64,000 bases of DNA from positions 2,834,001-2,898,000 of the forward strand of contig NZ_CP035733.1 of the NCBI RefSeq assembly GCF_009768975.1. The letters are read 5' to 3'. The translations under genes and the position numbers were made by a program. This document shows, piece by piece, positions 24,983 through 32,887 of this stretch. Below the pieces are notes generated by a model. It had not been told where the DNA came from and did no database searches. It worked only from the letters and a program-made list of their open reading frames with translations. Position 1 is the first letter of the stretch. Each line of letters begins with the position of its first letter. Source of the DNA: Sphingorhabdus lacus. Lineage in GTDB: Bacteria > Pseudomonadota > Alphaproteobacteria > Sphingomonadales > Sphingomonadaceae.

Positions 24983-26200
24983 ATGAACAGTCAATCGACT
25001 CCGACCACTGCAGAAACGCGCGATTTTCCTGTGCCGATAACGTCTTCTTGGCCAACACATGGCCGTGACGAAATTCTGGCTGTGACCCAGGTGTTGCAAA
25101 GTGGTCGCGTAAATGCCCTTGTCCACGGTGAACAGAATCGCGCCTTTGAAAAGGAATTTGCGGCCTATATCGGAATGCCGCACGCTATTGCCGTCAGCAA
25201 TGGTACCGTTTCAATCGAAATGGCCTTGCGGGCGTTCGGAATAGGTGCGGGGGATGAAGTCATCATACCGGCGCGCAGCTTTTTTGCGACGGCCAGCGCG
25301 GTTGTTTCTGTCGGCGCCAACCCTGTATTTGCAGATGTCGTAATCGAGACGCAGAATATCGATCCTGAATCGGTTCGCCGTATGATCAACGAAAAAACAA
25401 AGGCCATCATTTGCGTGCATCTGGCCGGTCTTCCATGCGACATGCGGGCGTTGACGCAGATTTGCGAAGAACATGACCTGTTTCTGATCGAAGATTGCGC
25501 GCAGGCGCATGGTGCGGTTTATGACGGTAAAATGGTCGGGTCTTTTGGCGACGCATCATCCTTTTCCTTTTGCACGGACAAGATCATGTCGACCGGCGGC
25601 GAAGGCGGCATGATCCTATTTGCGGATAAGGCAGCATGGTCGAAGGCGTGGGCCATCAAGGATCATGGCAAAGTTCCACCCGAAGAAATGCCCCAGAATA
25701 TTGCACCAGCCGGCGAGTTCCGCTATGTGCATCAAAGTTTCGGTACCAACTTCCGCATGACCGAAATGCAGGCAGCCATTGGCCGCGTGCAGCTTAAAAA
25801 GCTGCCCAAATGGTTGGCGCAACGGCGTGCGAACGCGCAATGCCTGAGCGACGCTATCGCGGATATCCCCGGCGTCATCGTCGACAAAAGTGACGACCAT
25901 ATCCAGTCGGCCCGGTATAAATATTATATTCGCGTAGACGAAAATGCATTGCCCGGTAACAAATCGCGGAGCGATATCATTGCTGGCCTGCTTGCTTTGG
26001 GAATTCAGTGCGGAAGCGGATCTTGCCCTGATATGTCGCGCGAAATCGCCTTTCAGGGACGTGAGCCGCGGCGGGACGGAAACCTTGAGATTGCGCACAA
26101 ACTGGGTGCGAGCACCGTCATGTTCCCCGTTGATCATCTTTTCAGCGAAGATGACATGCTCGTCATTGCGGGCGCCTTGAAAAAGGTCGTTCTCGCATGA
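24983..26200 (+). CDS. DegT/DnrJ/EryC1/StrS-family sugar aminotransferase (PglE-like)
   Basis: 405 residues, PLP-dependent. The Schiff-base lysine is K200 in SFCTDK, followed by the STGGEGGM signature; D171 in LIEDCAQAHG pairs with the pyridine nitrogen. It would transaminate the 4-keto sugar made by the preceding dehydratase, giving a UDP-4-amino-4,6-dideoxy sugar. An AAGAAAG lies about 9 bases before the ATG at 24983; an ATG at 24977 is too close to it. Its stop overlaps the next gene by 4 bases. The substrate assignment rests on the gene order, which matches pglF-pglE pairs. Confidence 0.88.
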   Translation: MNSQSTPTTAETRDFPVPITSSWPTHGRDEILAVTQVLQSGRVNALVHGEQNRAFEKEFAAYIGMPHAIAVSNGTVSIEMALRAFGIGAGDEVIIPARSFFATASAVVSVGANPVFADVVIETQNIDPESVRRMINEKTKAIICVHLAGLPCDMRALTQICEEHDLFLIEDCAQAHGAVYDGKMVGSFGDASSFSFCTDKIMSTGGEGGMILFADKAAWSKAWAIKDHGKVPPEEMPQNIAPAGEFRYVHQSFGTNFRMTEMQAAIGRVQLKKLPKWLAQRRANAQCLSDAIADIPGVIVDKSDDHIQSARYKYYIRVDENALPGNKSRSDIIAGLLALGIQCGSGSCPDMSREIAFQGREPRRDGNLEIAHKLGASTVMFPVDHLFSEDDMLVIAGALKKVVLA

Positions 26201-27099
26201 GCCAGGCGTATCCAGGGCAAGCCGACTGGCATCCGTCCTTCATTATCATCGGTGCTGTGAAGGCGGCGACAACCTGGGCTCTCGAACAGCTGCAGGTTAA
26301 CCCCGCACTCTATATGCCGGATCCCGAGCCGCATTATTTCAGCAGCGAATTTGATCGCGGTGAAGACTATTACCGCGCTTATTTTGAAGCGCAGGTGGGT
26401 TCCGGGCGGATGCTGGGGGAGAAGTCGGCCGACTATCTCGCCCATCCCGATGCCCCGCAGCGTATCGCCAATATGCTGCCCCATGCCCGTCTTGTCGTGC
26501 AGTTCCGCAACCCTGTGGAGCGCGCCTATTCCGATTATAAAATGCTCTATCGTCGCGGGACGGTGAAGGAAGGACCGGAAGCCTACCTCGCCTCTTTGGA
26601 CAACCCGCAGCCCCGATTTTTGAACGATGGTCTCTATGCGCAGCATATGCGCCGTTGGCTGGATCATTTTCCGACCGACCAGATCCACGCATTCTTATAT
26701 GATGATGTAAAAGCGCAGCCAAAGGCGACAGTAGAGGCAATTTCACACCACATCGGCGTCGATCCGGTTTTTGATATTGGTCAGTCACGTAAAAAGGCAA
26801 ATAACGCGTCAGAGCGCTTTTTGCCCTTGCCGGTCCGGAAGGTTCTTGCGCCATTGAAAAGCACCATTGCTCCTCTGCGCGGCCATCCTCTGTTCGAATC
26901 GACGCGTGGCTTTTTTGCACGTGAAATTGCATATCCGCCATTATCGCCGCAATTGCGGTTGCGGTTGCGTGATTTTTATGCCGAAGATGTGGAGCAATTG
27001 GGTAAGCTGCTCGGCCGTGATCTATCAGCTTGGCTGAGAGATGAGCCGCGGGACGCGCAAAATAGTCGTGGAGAACGCGAGCATTCTAAAGTTGCGTGA
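26197..27099 (+). CDS. PAPS-dependent sulfotransferase (2)
   Basis: 300 residues. The PAPS 5'-binding loop is GAVKAATTWALEQL near residue 20 and the 3'-binding strand is RNPVERAYSDYKM near residue 110. It resembles heparan-type N/O-sulfotransferase-related bacterial proteins more than the gene at 14924-15781, so the two are probably not redundant. It is translationally coupled (ATGA) to the aminotransferase, which places sulfation in the same pathway as the amino-dideoxy sugar. PAPS synthesis genes are not in the window. Confidence 0.85.
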   Translation: MSQAYPGQADWHPSFIIIGAVKAATTWALEQLQVNPALYMPDPEPHYFSSEFDRGEDYYRAYFEAQVGSGRMLGEKSADYLAHPDAPQRIANMLPHARLVVQFRNPVERAYSDYKMLYRRGTVKEGPEAYLASLDNPQPRFLNDGLYAQHMRRWLDHFPTDQIHAFLYDDVKAQPKATVEAISHHIGVDPVFDIGQSRKKANNASERFLPLPVRKVLAPLKSTIAPLRGHPLFESTRGFFAREIAYPPLSPQLRLRLRDFYAEDVEQLGKLLGRDLSAWLRDEPRDAQNSRGEREHSKVA

Positions 27100-27161
27100 T
27101 CTGGGTCGCGAAACAAGACGCTTGTGAATTTCATAGCTGAATAAAAATGGGAGAAGCGAAA

Positions 27162-27737
27162 ATGCTGAAGATGCTCAAAAGTCTGCTGGTAGTTGCGGTT
27201 CTGGCAGGATCATCGCTCGTGTCTGGATGCGCATCGTCGACAAACGGACTTGCGGCCATTCCGGCCGGCGATTTATCCGTGCTCCGCTTGGAGCCGGGTG
27301 ATCGGATAAAGGTTCAAATTCCTGATCTGCAGGGTGCGGATGCTGAATATGCCGTCGACCAGACAGGCGTAATCGCGCTGCCTTTGGTGGAGGAAGTGAA
27401 AATTTCCGGACTAACATTGCGCGAAGCAGAAAAGGCCATCGAAAAGGCTTTGCTCGATAAGCGCATATTGGTCCGCCCTAACGTCACACTGCAGGCTGCA
27501 TCGCTACGCCCGATTTACATCTTGGGAGAAATCGGTAAGCCCGGCCAGTATGAATTCCGGGAGGGGCTGACGGTGTTTTCGATTATTTCGCTTGCCGGCG
27601 GCTATACCTATCGCGCCGACACAACCTCGATGGTCATTACGCGTACCGTAAATGGCCGTAAGGTTACCGGCCGGGCCTCGGAAAATACGGTAGTCATGCC
27701 AGGCGATCAAATTCGCATTGTTGAGAAGTGGTTTTAA
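27162..27737 (+). CDS. polysaccharide export lipoprotein (Wza/GumB-like, short form)
   Basis: 191 residues. A lipobox (VSGC) near residue 23 marks an outer-membrane lipoprotein. The mature part has a poly_export domain (LRLEPGDRIKVQIPD...VDQTGVIALPLV) followed by one SLBB domain (PIYILGEIGKPGQYEF). It would form the periplasmic and outer-membrane channel for EPS, together with the Wzc-type kinase encoded at 47911-50229. It lacks the long C-terminal region of E. coli Wza, so the outer-membrane pore may be supplied by the next gene. GGGAGAAG before the ATG at 27162 supports this start over the ATG at 27147. Confidence 0.87.
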   Translation: MLKMLKSLLVVAVLAGSSLVSGCASSTNGLAAIPAGDLSVLRLEPGDRIKVQIPDLQGADAEYAVDQTGVIALPLVEEVKISGLTLREAEKAIEKALLDKRILVRPNVTLQAASLRPIYILGEIGKPGQYEFREGLTVFSIISLAGGYTYRADTTSMVITRTVNGRKVTGRASENTVVMPGDQIRIVEKWF

Positions 27738-28963
27738 TGTTGTTGCGTCATACTCTTTGGGCGACCTGCACGGTTGCGGGCTTACTTTCATCAGGCGCGG
27801 CCTACGCTGACCCTGTCAGCAAAACCGCGCCATTGGTGTCGGATCAGCTTCCTGAATTCGAGTCCAAGGGGTTGGACATTGGCGGCTTCCGTCTCATGCC
27901 GGACGTTGAGTATATCATCTATGCAGATGATAATGTGTACGCTGCGCCGACCGGCACACAGGCCGACGCAGCCTTCATTATAACGGGTGGTTTGGAAGCC
28001 AAAGGTCGTGTTGGCAGCATCGATCTGACGGCGACGGCGAAGACCCGCATCCGGCGCTATGATAAACTAACCACAGAAAACTCCGAAGGCGGCGAGGTTT
28101 TAATTGGATTGGGCTGGCAACCAAAAGAGAGCCAAAAATTCGGCCTTTCGGGAGGTTGGCGTCGCGTCGTTGAAGAGCGTGGTGATCCTGAAGCCCTGCA
28201 ATTGACGACGACAGGCCCACGTCTGTTGAATATCTTCGAAGCCGAAGGGAAGTTTAGCCACCAAGGTGGCGTGATGTTGATTGCTTCCGACGTCGCCTGG
28301 CGGAAATATGACTTTCTTGGACCGGTAAACGATCGCCGTGATTTCACCTCGCAATTCGGCTCGGTCACGCTTGGCCGCAGCATTGGGAGCCGTTTTTACG
28401 GGACCGCAACCGCTTTCATAACCAATCGTGATTTCCGTCTGCCTACTCCTGCGGGATTAAGCCAAGATGAAACGACGGTTGGCGGCCGCTTGGGCATCGC
28501 GACAAAGGAACGCGGCATTATTGAAGGCCGCGCTTCAATCGGTTTGTTCAAGTTGAACCCAGCTGATCCTTTGCAGAAGAGCCGGACCGGCGTCTCGACG
28601 GACATTTCGATGACATATCGCCCGCAGCAGCGCACGGCGATCACCTTGAACGTGTTTTCGGGCGACGTTGCGACTTTCAGGCTTGGGGCTGTGGCACGTG
28701 CCGACACGACGGCCCAGCTCAGTGTTCAGCAGGAAATCCGCCACAATCTTTACGCGACTGCAGCGGTGTCTTATTTGAGAGCCGAATTCATAGGTTCGGG
28801 TGACCTTGAAAAAGCGATCAGCCCGCGCGTTGAGGTTGAGTGGCTTGCCAGCAAGCGGATCTCGATTGCTGGCTATGTCAGCTATACCGATCGCACTAGT
28901 AATATCGCGGAAGAAAATTTTGATCGTGCGCGCGGCGGCGTTTCGTTCCGGTTGCGCTTCTAA
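27737..28963 (+). CDS. outer-membrane beta-barrel protein of the EPS locus
   Basis: 408 residues. A signal peptide (about 22 residues, ending AYA) precedes alternating hydrophobic and polar strands with many aromatic residues, ending in SFRLRF as expected for a BamA-recognised barrel. It looks like the BBP2/GelF-type barrels that accompany short poly_export proteins in Sphingomonas EPS loci. It probably helps EPS cross the outer membrane. Its ATG shares one base with the TAA of the preceding gene, so the two are coupled. The earlier GTG at 27728 lacks a ribosome-binding site of its own. Confidence 0.72.
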   Translation: MLLRHTLWATCTVAGLLSSGAAYADPVSKTAPLVSDQLPEFESKGLDIGGFRLMPDVEYIIYADDNVYAAPTGTQADAAFIITGGLEAKGRVGSIDLTATAKTRIRRYDKLTTENSEGGEVLIGLGWQPKESQKFGLSGGWRRVVEERGDPEALQLTTTGPRLLNIFEAEGKFSHQGGVMLIASDVAWRKYDFLGPVNDRRDFTSQFGSVTLGRSIGSRFYGTATAFITNRDFRLPTPAGLSQDETTVGGRLGIATKERGIIEGRASIGLFKLNPADPLQKSRTGVSTDISMTYRPQQRTAITLNVFSGDVATFRLGAVARADTTAQLSVQQEIRHNLYATAAVSYLRAEFIGSGDLEKAISPRVEVEWLASKRISIAGYVSYTDRTSNIAEENFDRARGGVSFRLRF

Positions 28964-28980
28964 AACAAAAGCGCGCAGTT

Positions 28981-30126
28981 CTATCCCGCAGAAAGATTGC
29001 GGTAGATTTGCGTGATTTTGGCGATGTGGGTTTCTTCGGAAAAGCGCGCTTTGGCGCTTTCCTTTGCCCGCGATGTCATCTCGGCCAATGCGGCTTTATT
29101 GTTCAAAGTGTCTAATGCCGCGCGGGCCATCGCAGCGGCGTTGTCCGGTTCGACGAGCGCGCCCAATCCCGCAAGAATGGCTTCCGGATTGCCGCCCGAT
29201 CGTGTTGCAATGACGGGCGTTTCTATGAGCATCGCCTCGACCAGTGTTCGCCCTAAGGGCTCGCTGACAGCCGTTACCAAGAGCAGATCTACAGCTGCTA
29301 TCCAGTCAACCCCAGGTGACCGATAGCCCATGATATGAACCACGCCTGCAACGTCTGGCTCCTGCATCCGGGCACGCATAGCCGTTTCGAGTTCTGGATA
29401 GGTTGTTTCGCCAAACAGAACGCCCACGACCGGTCGATCCTGCATCGCGCGTAGCTCGGCGACGGCATTCATAAATTCCAAAGGGCGCTTACGATCAATG
29501 AAGCTACCAAAATAGCCACATATGATGGTGTCTTCACGCGCCCCTAATTCCGTCAAAAGACGCTGACGCATCGCGGTTCGGTCGGCTTTGACATCCACAT
29601 CGAACGGGCTAAAAACAACCTGCGCACCCTGCCGCGCCTTGGATGGACGCATTCCGGACAGCGAGAATTCCGATACCGCTACAATCTGGTCGGCAACGAA
29701 CGGGGCCAAATAGCGCAACCCCTTGGCATAGGGGTCAGCGCGATGGTGCCATAGCAATTGGCAACCCGCCCGCTTCGCCGCGAACGCCCATGTGGCGTGC
29801 GTGCGCCCGTCATTGCTATGAACGATCGTGCTGCCGATCTCCCGAAGCAATGCGGCCCGGCGCCCAATTCCTGTAAATGTGGATGCGAATTTCGAAACAC
29901 TGAACGCGCGCCCGACGGCAAAGCTTTTGCGCGGAGGTGCGGGGTCTGGGCGCTGCTCGAACCCGGCGAAATGCTCTGCCAGACGACCGTTCGGATTTTC
30001 CAATATGATCACTGGTCGGTAGACCTCGGGATCAAGACCCTTCAGCAATCCCAGCAAGGAATGATGGCTACCCCCAAGGCTATCGCCCGCCATCGGGTAG
30101 GCAATTGTAACGCTTCCAGATTTCAT
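28981..30126 (-). CDS. glycosyltransferase, GT4-like
   Basis: 381 residues. The N terminus (AYPMAGDSLGGSHHSLLGLLKGL) is a GT4 acceptor-side Rossmann domain with a GGS loop. The C-terminal domain has GYFGSFIDRKRPLEFMNA and EPLGRTLVEAMLIETPVIAT with the E-x7-E signature. It is convergent with the barrel gene (17-base gap). It stands 23 bases downstream of the beta-helix gene at 30150-31505, on the same strand, so the two may share a transcript. The sugar donor is unknown. Confidence 0.82.
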   Translation of the reverse strand: MKSGSVTIAYPMAGDSLGGSHHSLLGLLKGLDPEVYRPVIILENPNGRLAEHFAGFEQRPDPAPPRKSFAVGRAFSVSKFASTFTGIGRRAALLREIGSTIVHSNDGRTHATWAFAAKRAGCQLLWHHRADPYAKGLRYLAPFVADQIVAVSEFSLSGMRPSKARQGAQVVFSPFDVDVKADRTAMRQRLLTELGAREDTIICGYFGSFIDRKRPLEFMNAVAELRAMQDRPVVGVLFGETTYPELETAMRARMQEPDVAGVVHIMGYRSPGVDWIAAVDLLLVTAVSEPLGRTLVEAMLIETPVIATRSGGNPEAILAGLGALVEPDNAAAMARAALDTLNNKAALAEMTSRAKESAKARFSEETHIAKITQIYRNLSAG

Positions 30127-30149
30127 AGGGCGTGATGTACCGAGGATAT

Positions 30150-31505
30150 TCAGCGCACAAGCTGTTTATGGAGATAATCTAGAAAGGCATCCAAATTGGT
30201 TACGCCATCCCGATTGCCGTCAAGCCACGAGTCGGCGGCCCCGACCTTTGCACCATTTTTGACTTCCCAGCGGTCATCCATGCCGTCCCGGTCGGCGTCC
30301 GGATAAGGGGTCCCTGCAAATATCGCGGGTATGGATCCTGGAAGCATCACGATCTGTCCGGTTCTGTTGATGACATCATTGACGACCTCGGCATCAATGG
30401 CGTCCCGTGGCTTGGCGCCCGATTTCGCCAGAACAGATGAATAAGCTACTCCGGCGGCCATCGGCTTGACGGTCAAGGGGCAGGGCGGCGTATTCCGCCG
30501 AGCAACCGCGACGGAGGCATCAATATCGGTAAATGCGCCGAAAAACTGATTGTCATGAAGATAGATCGCCGAGTTTCCGGTACTTTCGACAGTTTGTCGG
30601 ATGATTCCTACAGCGCCATCGGTCGTGTCAATGCCGGCTTTGAAACTGTTGCCGACAATTGATACCGGCGTGCCTCCGTAGGTTTCCCACACTTCGGCAA
30701 ATTCGGACACGGCATTGTAGAACACATTGTTGACGACTTCGACGCAAGAAGACGGCTTGAAATTGATGTCCGGATTCCGGTCACCATTATGCGCGCAGAT
30801 GTTTCCGATAAAACTGAAATTCTGCGCATTTTTCGGATCACTTCCCAAAAGCGCGCATTTGTCATGCTTCGGGATGCCGTATGAAAAGATCGAATTGCTG
30901 ACGGTTATGAAGTCATTATTCCCATAGCCGTTGATGATTTCATCGCGGGCCCAGCTCGCGCTTACCTGGTCGATCACAACATATTTGCTGTTCTCTATCG
31001 TTATCGAATCTTCGGATTCCTTCTCCCCACCAATTCGATCATTGCGGATCCGGACATGGCGGACGATCACGTCATTGGTGTTCTTGATCAGCAGAGGCGT
31101 GCGGGACTCGGCGCTACCGTCATGGGCGATCGTAACGCCTCCGCCCGGTGCTGTTTGGCCAGCAATTGTGATGTACGGGTTTTTGATAACGGGTGGCGTG
31201 CCATCGAAACGGAATATACCGCCAACGCGAAATACGCAGGTGCGTGGCCCAACGGCTTCAACACATGCGCGCAAGGAACCGGCGACATTATCGGCTGTCG
31301 TGGTTACTTGGATAATCTTGCCCTTGAATCCGCCCAGAGCGGCAGCACCATAGCCTACAGCACCAGGAAACGCCTTTGATCTGGCGGCGGGTCCTGTCGT
31401 TCCTTTTGTCTGGCCGTCTACGGGCGAGCAAGACGAAAATGCGACAGTCGTTGAGAGCAGAAGACCAAAAAAGGTAATGGCGCCATTACGTGAAAGCGGG
31501 GACAT
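30150..31505 (-). CDS. secreted pectate-lyase-like beta-helix protein, divergent paralog (4)
   Basis: 451 residues from ATG 31505, preceded by AAGGATG; an ATG 39 bases further upstream has no such site. It has a signal peptide with a Cys near its end (FSSCSP), so it may be a lipoprotein, though the box is weak. The core repeats the family pattern: GFKGKIIQVTTTADNVAGSLRAC, TIAGQTAPGGG, and DSITIEN...VIDQVSASWARDE. It is much less similar to the other three. The C terminus keeps a calcium-loop pair (DADRDGMDD, DGNRDGVTNLDAF). It is divergent from virB1 across about 145 bases, so the two could be coregulated. Confidence 0.8.
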   Translation of the reverse strand: MSPLSRNGAITFFGLLLSTTVAFSSCSPVDGQTKGTTGPAARSKAFPGAVGYGAAALGGFKGKIIQVTTTADNVAGSLRACVEAVGPRTCVFRVGGIFRFDGTPPVIKNPYITIAGQTAPGGGVTIAHDGSAESRTPLLIKNTNDVIVRHVRIRNDRIGGEKESEDSITIENSKYVVIDQVSASWARDEIINGYGNNDFITVSNSIFSYGIPKHDKCALLGSDPKNAQNFSFIGNICAHNGDRNPDINFKPSSCVEVVNNVFYNAVSEFAEVWETYGGTPVSIVGNSFKAGIDTTDGAVGIIRQTVESTGNSAIYLHDNQFFGAFTDIDASVAVARRNTPPCPLTVKPMAAGVAYSSVLAKSGAKPRDAIDAEVVNDVINRTGQIVMLPGSIPAIFAGTPYPDADRDGMDDRWEVKNGAKVGAADSWLDGNRDGVTNLDAFLDYLHKQLVR

Positions 31506-31649
31506 GATTTCATCCTTGTAGAATCCGACACAGCGACCTTGCACTGCTTATGTTTCAATGTGAATTGGCCAAAGGGCTTACCCCTAATTACCACCCAAGA
31601 GATCGCCGTTCTAGCAGCCATGAAGCTTGCCAATTTTGTGGAAAGTTTT

Positions 31650-32282
31650 ATGCCGCCAAGGATGATTTTTCATTTTCGCACACTTCGGTATCCCTTTAGA
31701 TTCGTGATGTTTTCAGGCATTGCGCTCTGCGCGCACGCCGGTTTGTCGGCACAAGTGTATGAAATTGGGACAGATAGTACTCCTAGGTTGTTAACCACGT
31801 TAACGCAGCCCGACGCGGCGAATTTTGCGTCGCGAATCGCCCCCGAGAATCGCATCGCATACTCCGCGTCCGTGACGCGCAAGATCATGCCGCCGCAATG
31901 GAAAATTATTGTGACGACGATTTCGGAACAGCATGACATTGATCCGCTGCTGTTCGAAGCCCTGATTTGGCAGGAAAGCCGTTGGAACCCTTCGGCCCGG
32001 TCACCCAAAGGTGCCGTCGGCCTTACACAACTCATGCCTGGGACGGCCGCCAATCTTGGTGTGAACCCTTATGACGCGCTGGCCAATCTTGAGGGCGGCG
32101 CACGCTATCTGAAGGCTATGTTGACTCAGTTTAACGGCGATACCCGCCTAGCGCTGGCAGCCTATAATGCAGGGCCTGCGCGCGTGGCGCAATATCAAGG
32201 GGTACCGCCTTTTGCGGAAACACAAAATTATGTCGAAGCAATCCGGCAACGGGTTGCGTGGGGTGGCGCACTGGAGGAATGA
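31650..32282 (+). CDS. virB1: VirB1-like lytic transglycosylase
   Basis: About 210 residues. A signal peptide (FRFVMFSGIALCAHAGLSA) precedes a soluble lytic transglycosylase domain. The catalytic Glu is in LIWQESRWNP, followed by SPKGAVGLTQLMPGTA, GGARYL and LALAAYNAG, all SLT motifs. It would open peptidoglycan for assembly of the secretion channel. The start is uncertain: GGAAAG lies 4 bases before ATG 31650, while ATG 31662 and 31620 are alternatives. It is the first gene of the type IV secretion operon, followed 4 bases later by the pilin gene. Flagellar or general housekeeping use is less likely given the context. Confidence 0.83.
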   Translation: MPPRMIFHFRTLRYPFRFVMFSGIALCAHAGLSAQVYEIGTDSTPRLLTTLTQPDAANFASRIAPENRIAYSASVTRKIMPPQWKIIVTTISEQHDIDPLLFEALIWQESRWNPSARSPKGAVGLTQLMPGTAANLGVNPYDALANLEGGARYLKAMLTQFNGDTRLALAAYNAGPARVAQYQGVPPFAETQNYVEAIRQRVAWGGALEE

Positions 32283-32286
32283 ATAT

Positions 32287-32592
32287 ATGAGAAAGTTGAT
32301 TAAACGGATAGCAATCACCGGGCCGATGGCTCTGCTGTCCGCACCGGCCTTTGCCCAACAGGACCCCGCAGGTAGCGGTCCTATCGTCCGCGCTGCACAA
32401 TGGCTGCAGGGCACATTGATGGGCAATGTGGCGACGGCCGCTGCCGTCGTTGCGGTTGCTGCCGTTGGCTTCATGATGCTGACGGGCCGCATGAACTGGC
32501 GCTATGGTATGACTGTTGTGCTGGGATGCTTCATTTTGTTCGGCGCAGTCGCAATCGTGTCCGGCATCCAGTCTGCTGCAGGCGCAGGTTAA
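32287..32592 (+). CDS. virB2: VirB2-like type IV secretion pilin
   Basis: 101 residues with a signal peptide ending in AFA-QQ at about residue 23, then two hydrophobic segments (about 47-65 and 75-93) separated by a short basic loop (GRMNWRYG). This is the TrbC/VirB2 pilin layout. The pilin or channel subunit would be inserted in the inner membrane and used for the conduit. GGAGGA precedes the ATG. It lies between virB1 and virB3, as in the Agrobacterium order. Confidence 0.85.
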   Translation: MRKLIKRIAITGPMALLSAPAFAQQDPAGSGPIVRAAQWLQGTLMGNVATAAAVVAVAAVGFMMLTGRMNWRYGMTVVLGCFILFGAVAIVSGIQSAAGAG

Positions 32593-32595
32593 GCT

Positions 32596-32877
32596 GTGGC
32601 ATTAAGCAAGGCGCCCGTTTTTACATCGCTTACGCGGCCGCATATGTTTGCGGGCGTCACCTATAGTTTTTTTGTCATCAATGGCGTGATTTCAACCGAA
32701 GCATTCCTGATAACCCGTAGTTTTTGGGCATTGGGAGTCGCACTGATCGTCCACGTAATTGGATATCTGGCGTGTCTTCGGGAGCCCCGTTTTTTCGATT
32801 TGTGGATCACAAAAGTGTCCCGGACACCACGTGTGAAAAATTGGAAGCGCTGGGGATGCAACAGTTACGCACCGTGA
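32596..32877 (+). CDS. virB3: VirB3-like inner-membrane protein
   Basis: 93 residues, GTG start 3 bases after virB2. The SLTRPHMFAGVTY segment is the conserved VirB3/TrbD N-terminal motif. Two membrane segments follow (about residues 20-35 and 43-60), then a basic C terminus. VirB3 associates with the VirB4 ATPase, which is encoded next; in some systems the two are fused, but here they are separate. Confidence 0.85.
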   Translation: MALSKAPVFTSLTRPHMFAGVTYSFFVINGVISTEAFLITRSFWALGVALIVHVIGYLACLREPRFFDLWITKVSRTPRVKNWKRWGCNSYAP

Positions 32878-32887
32878 ATTGGAATAA

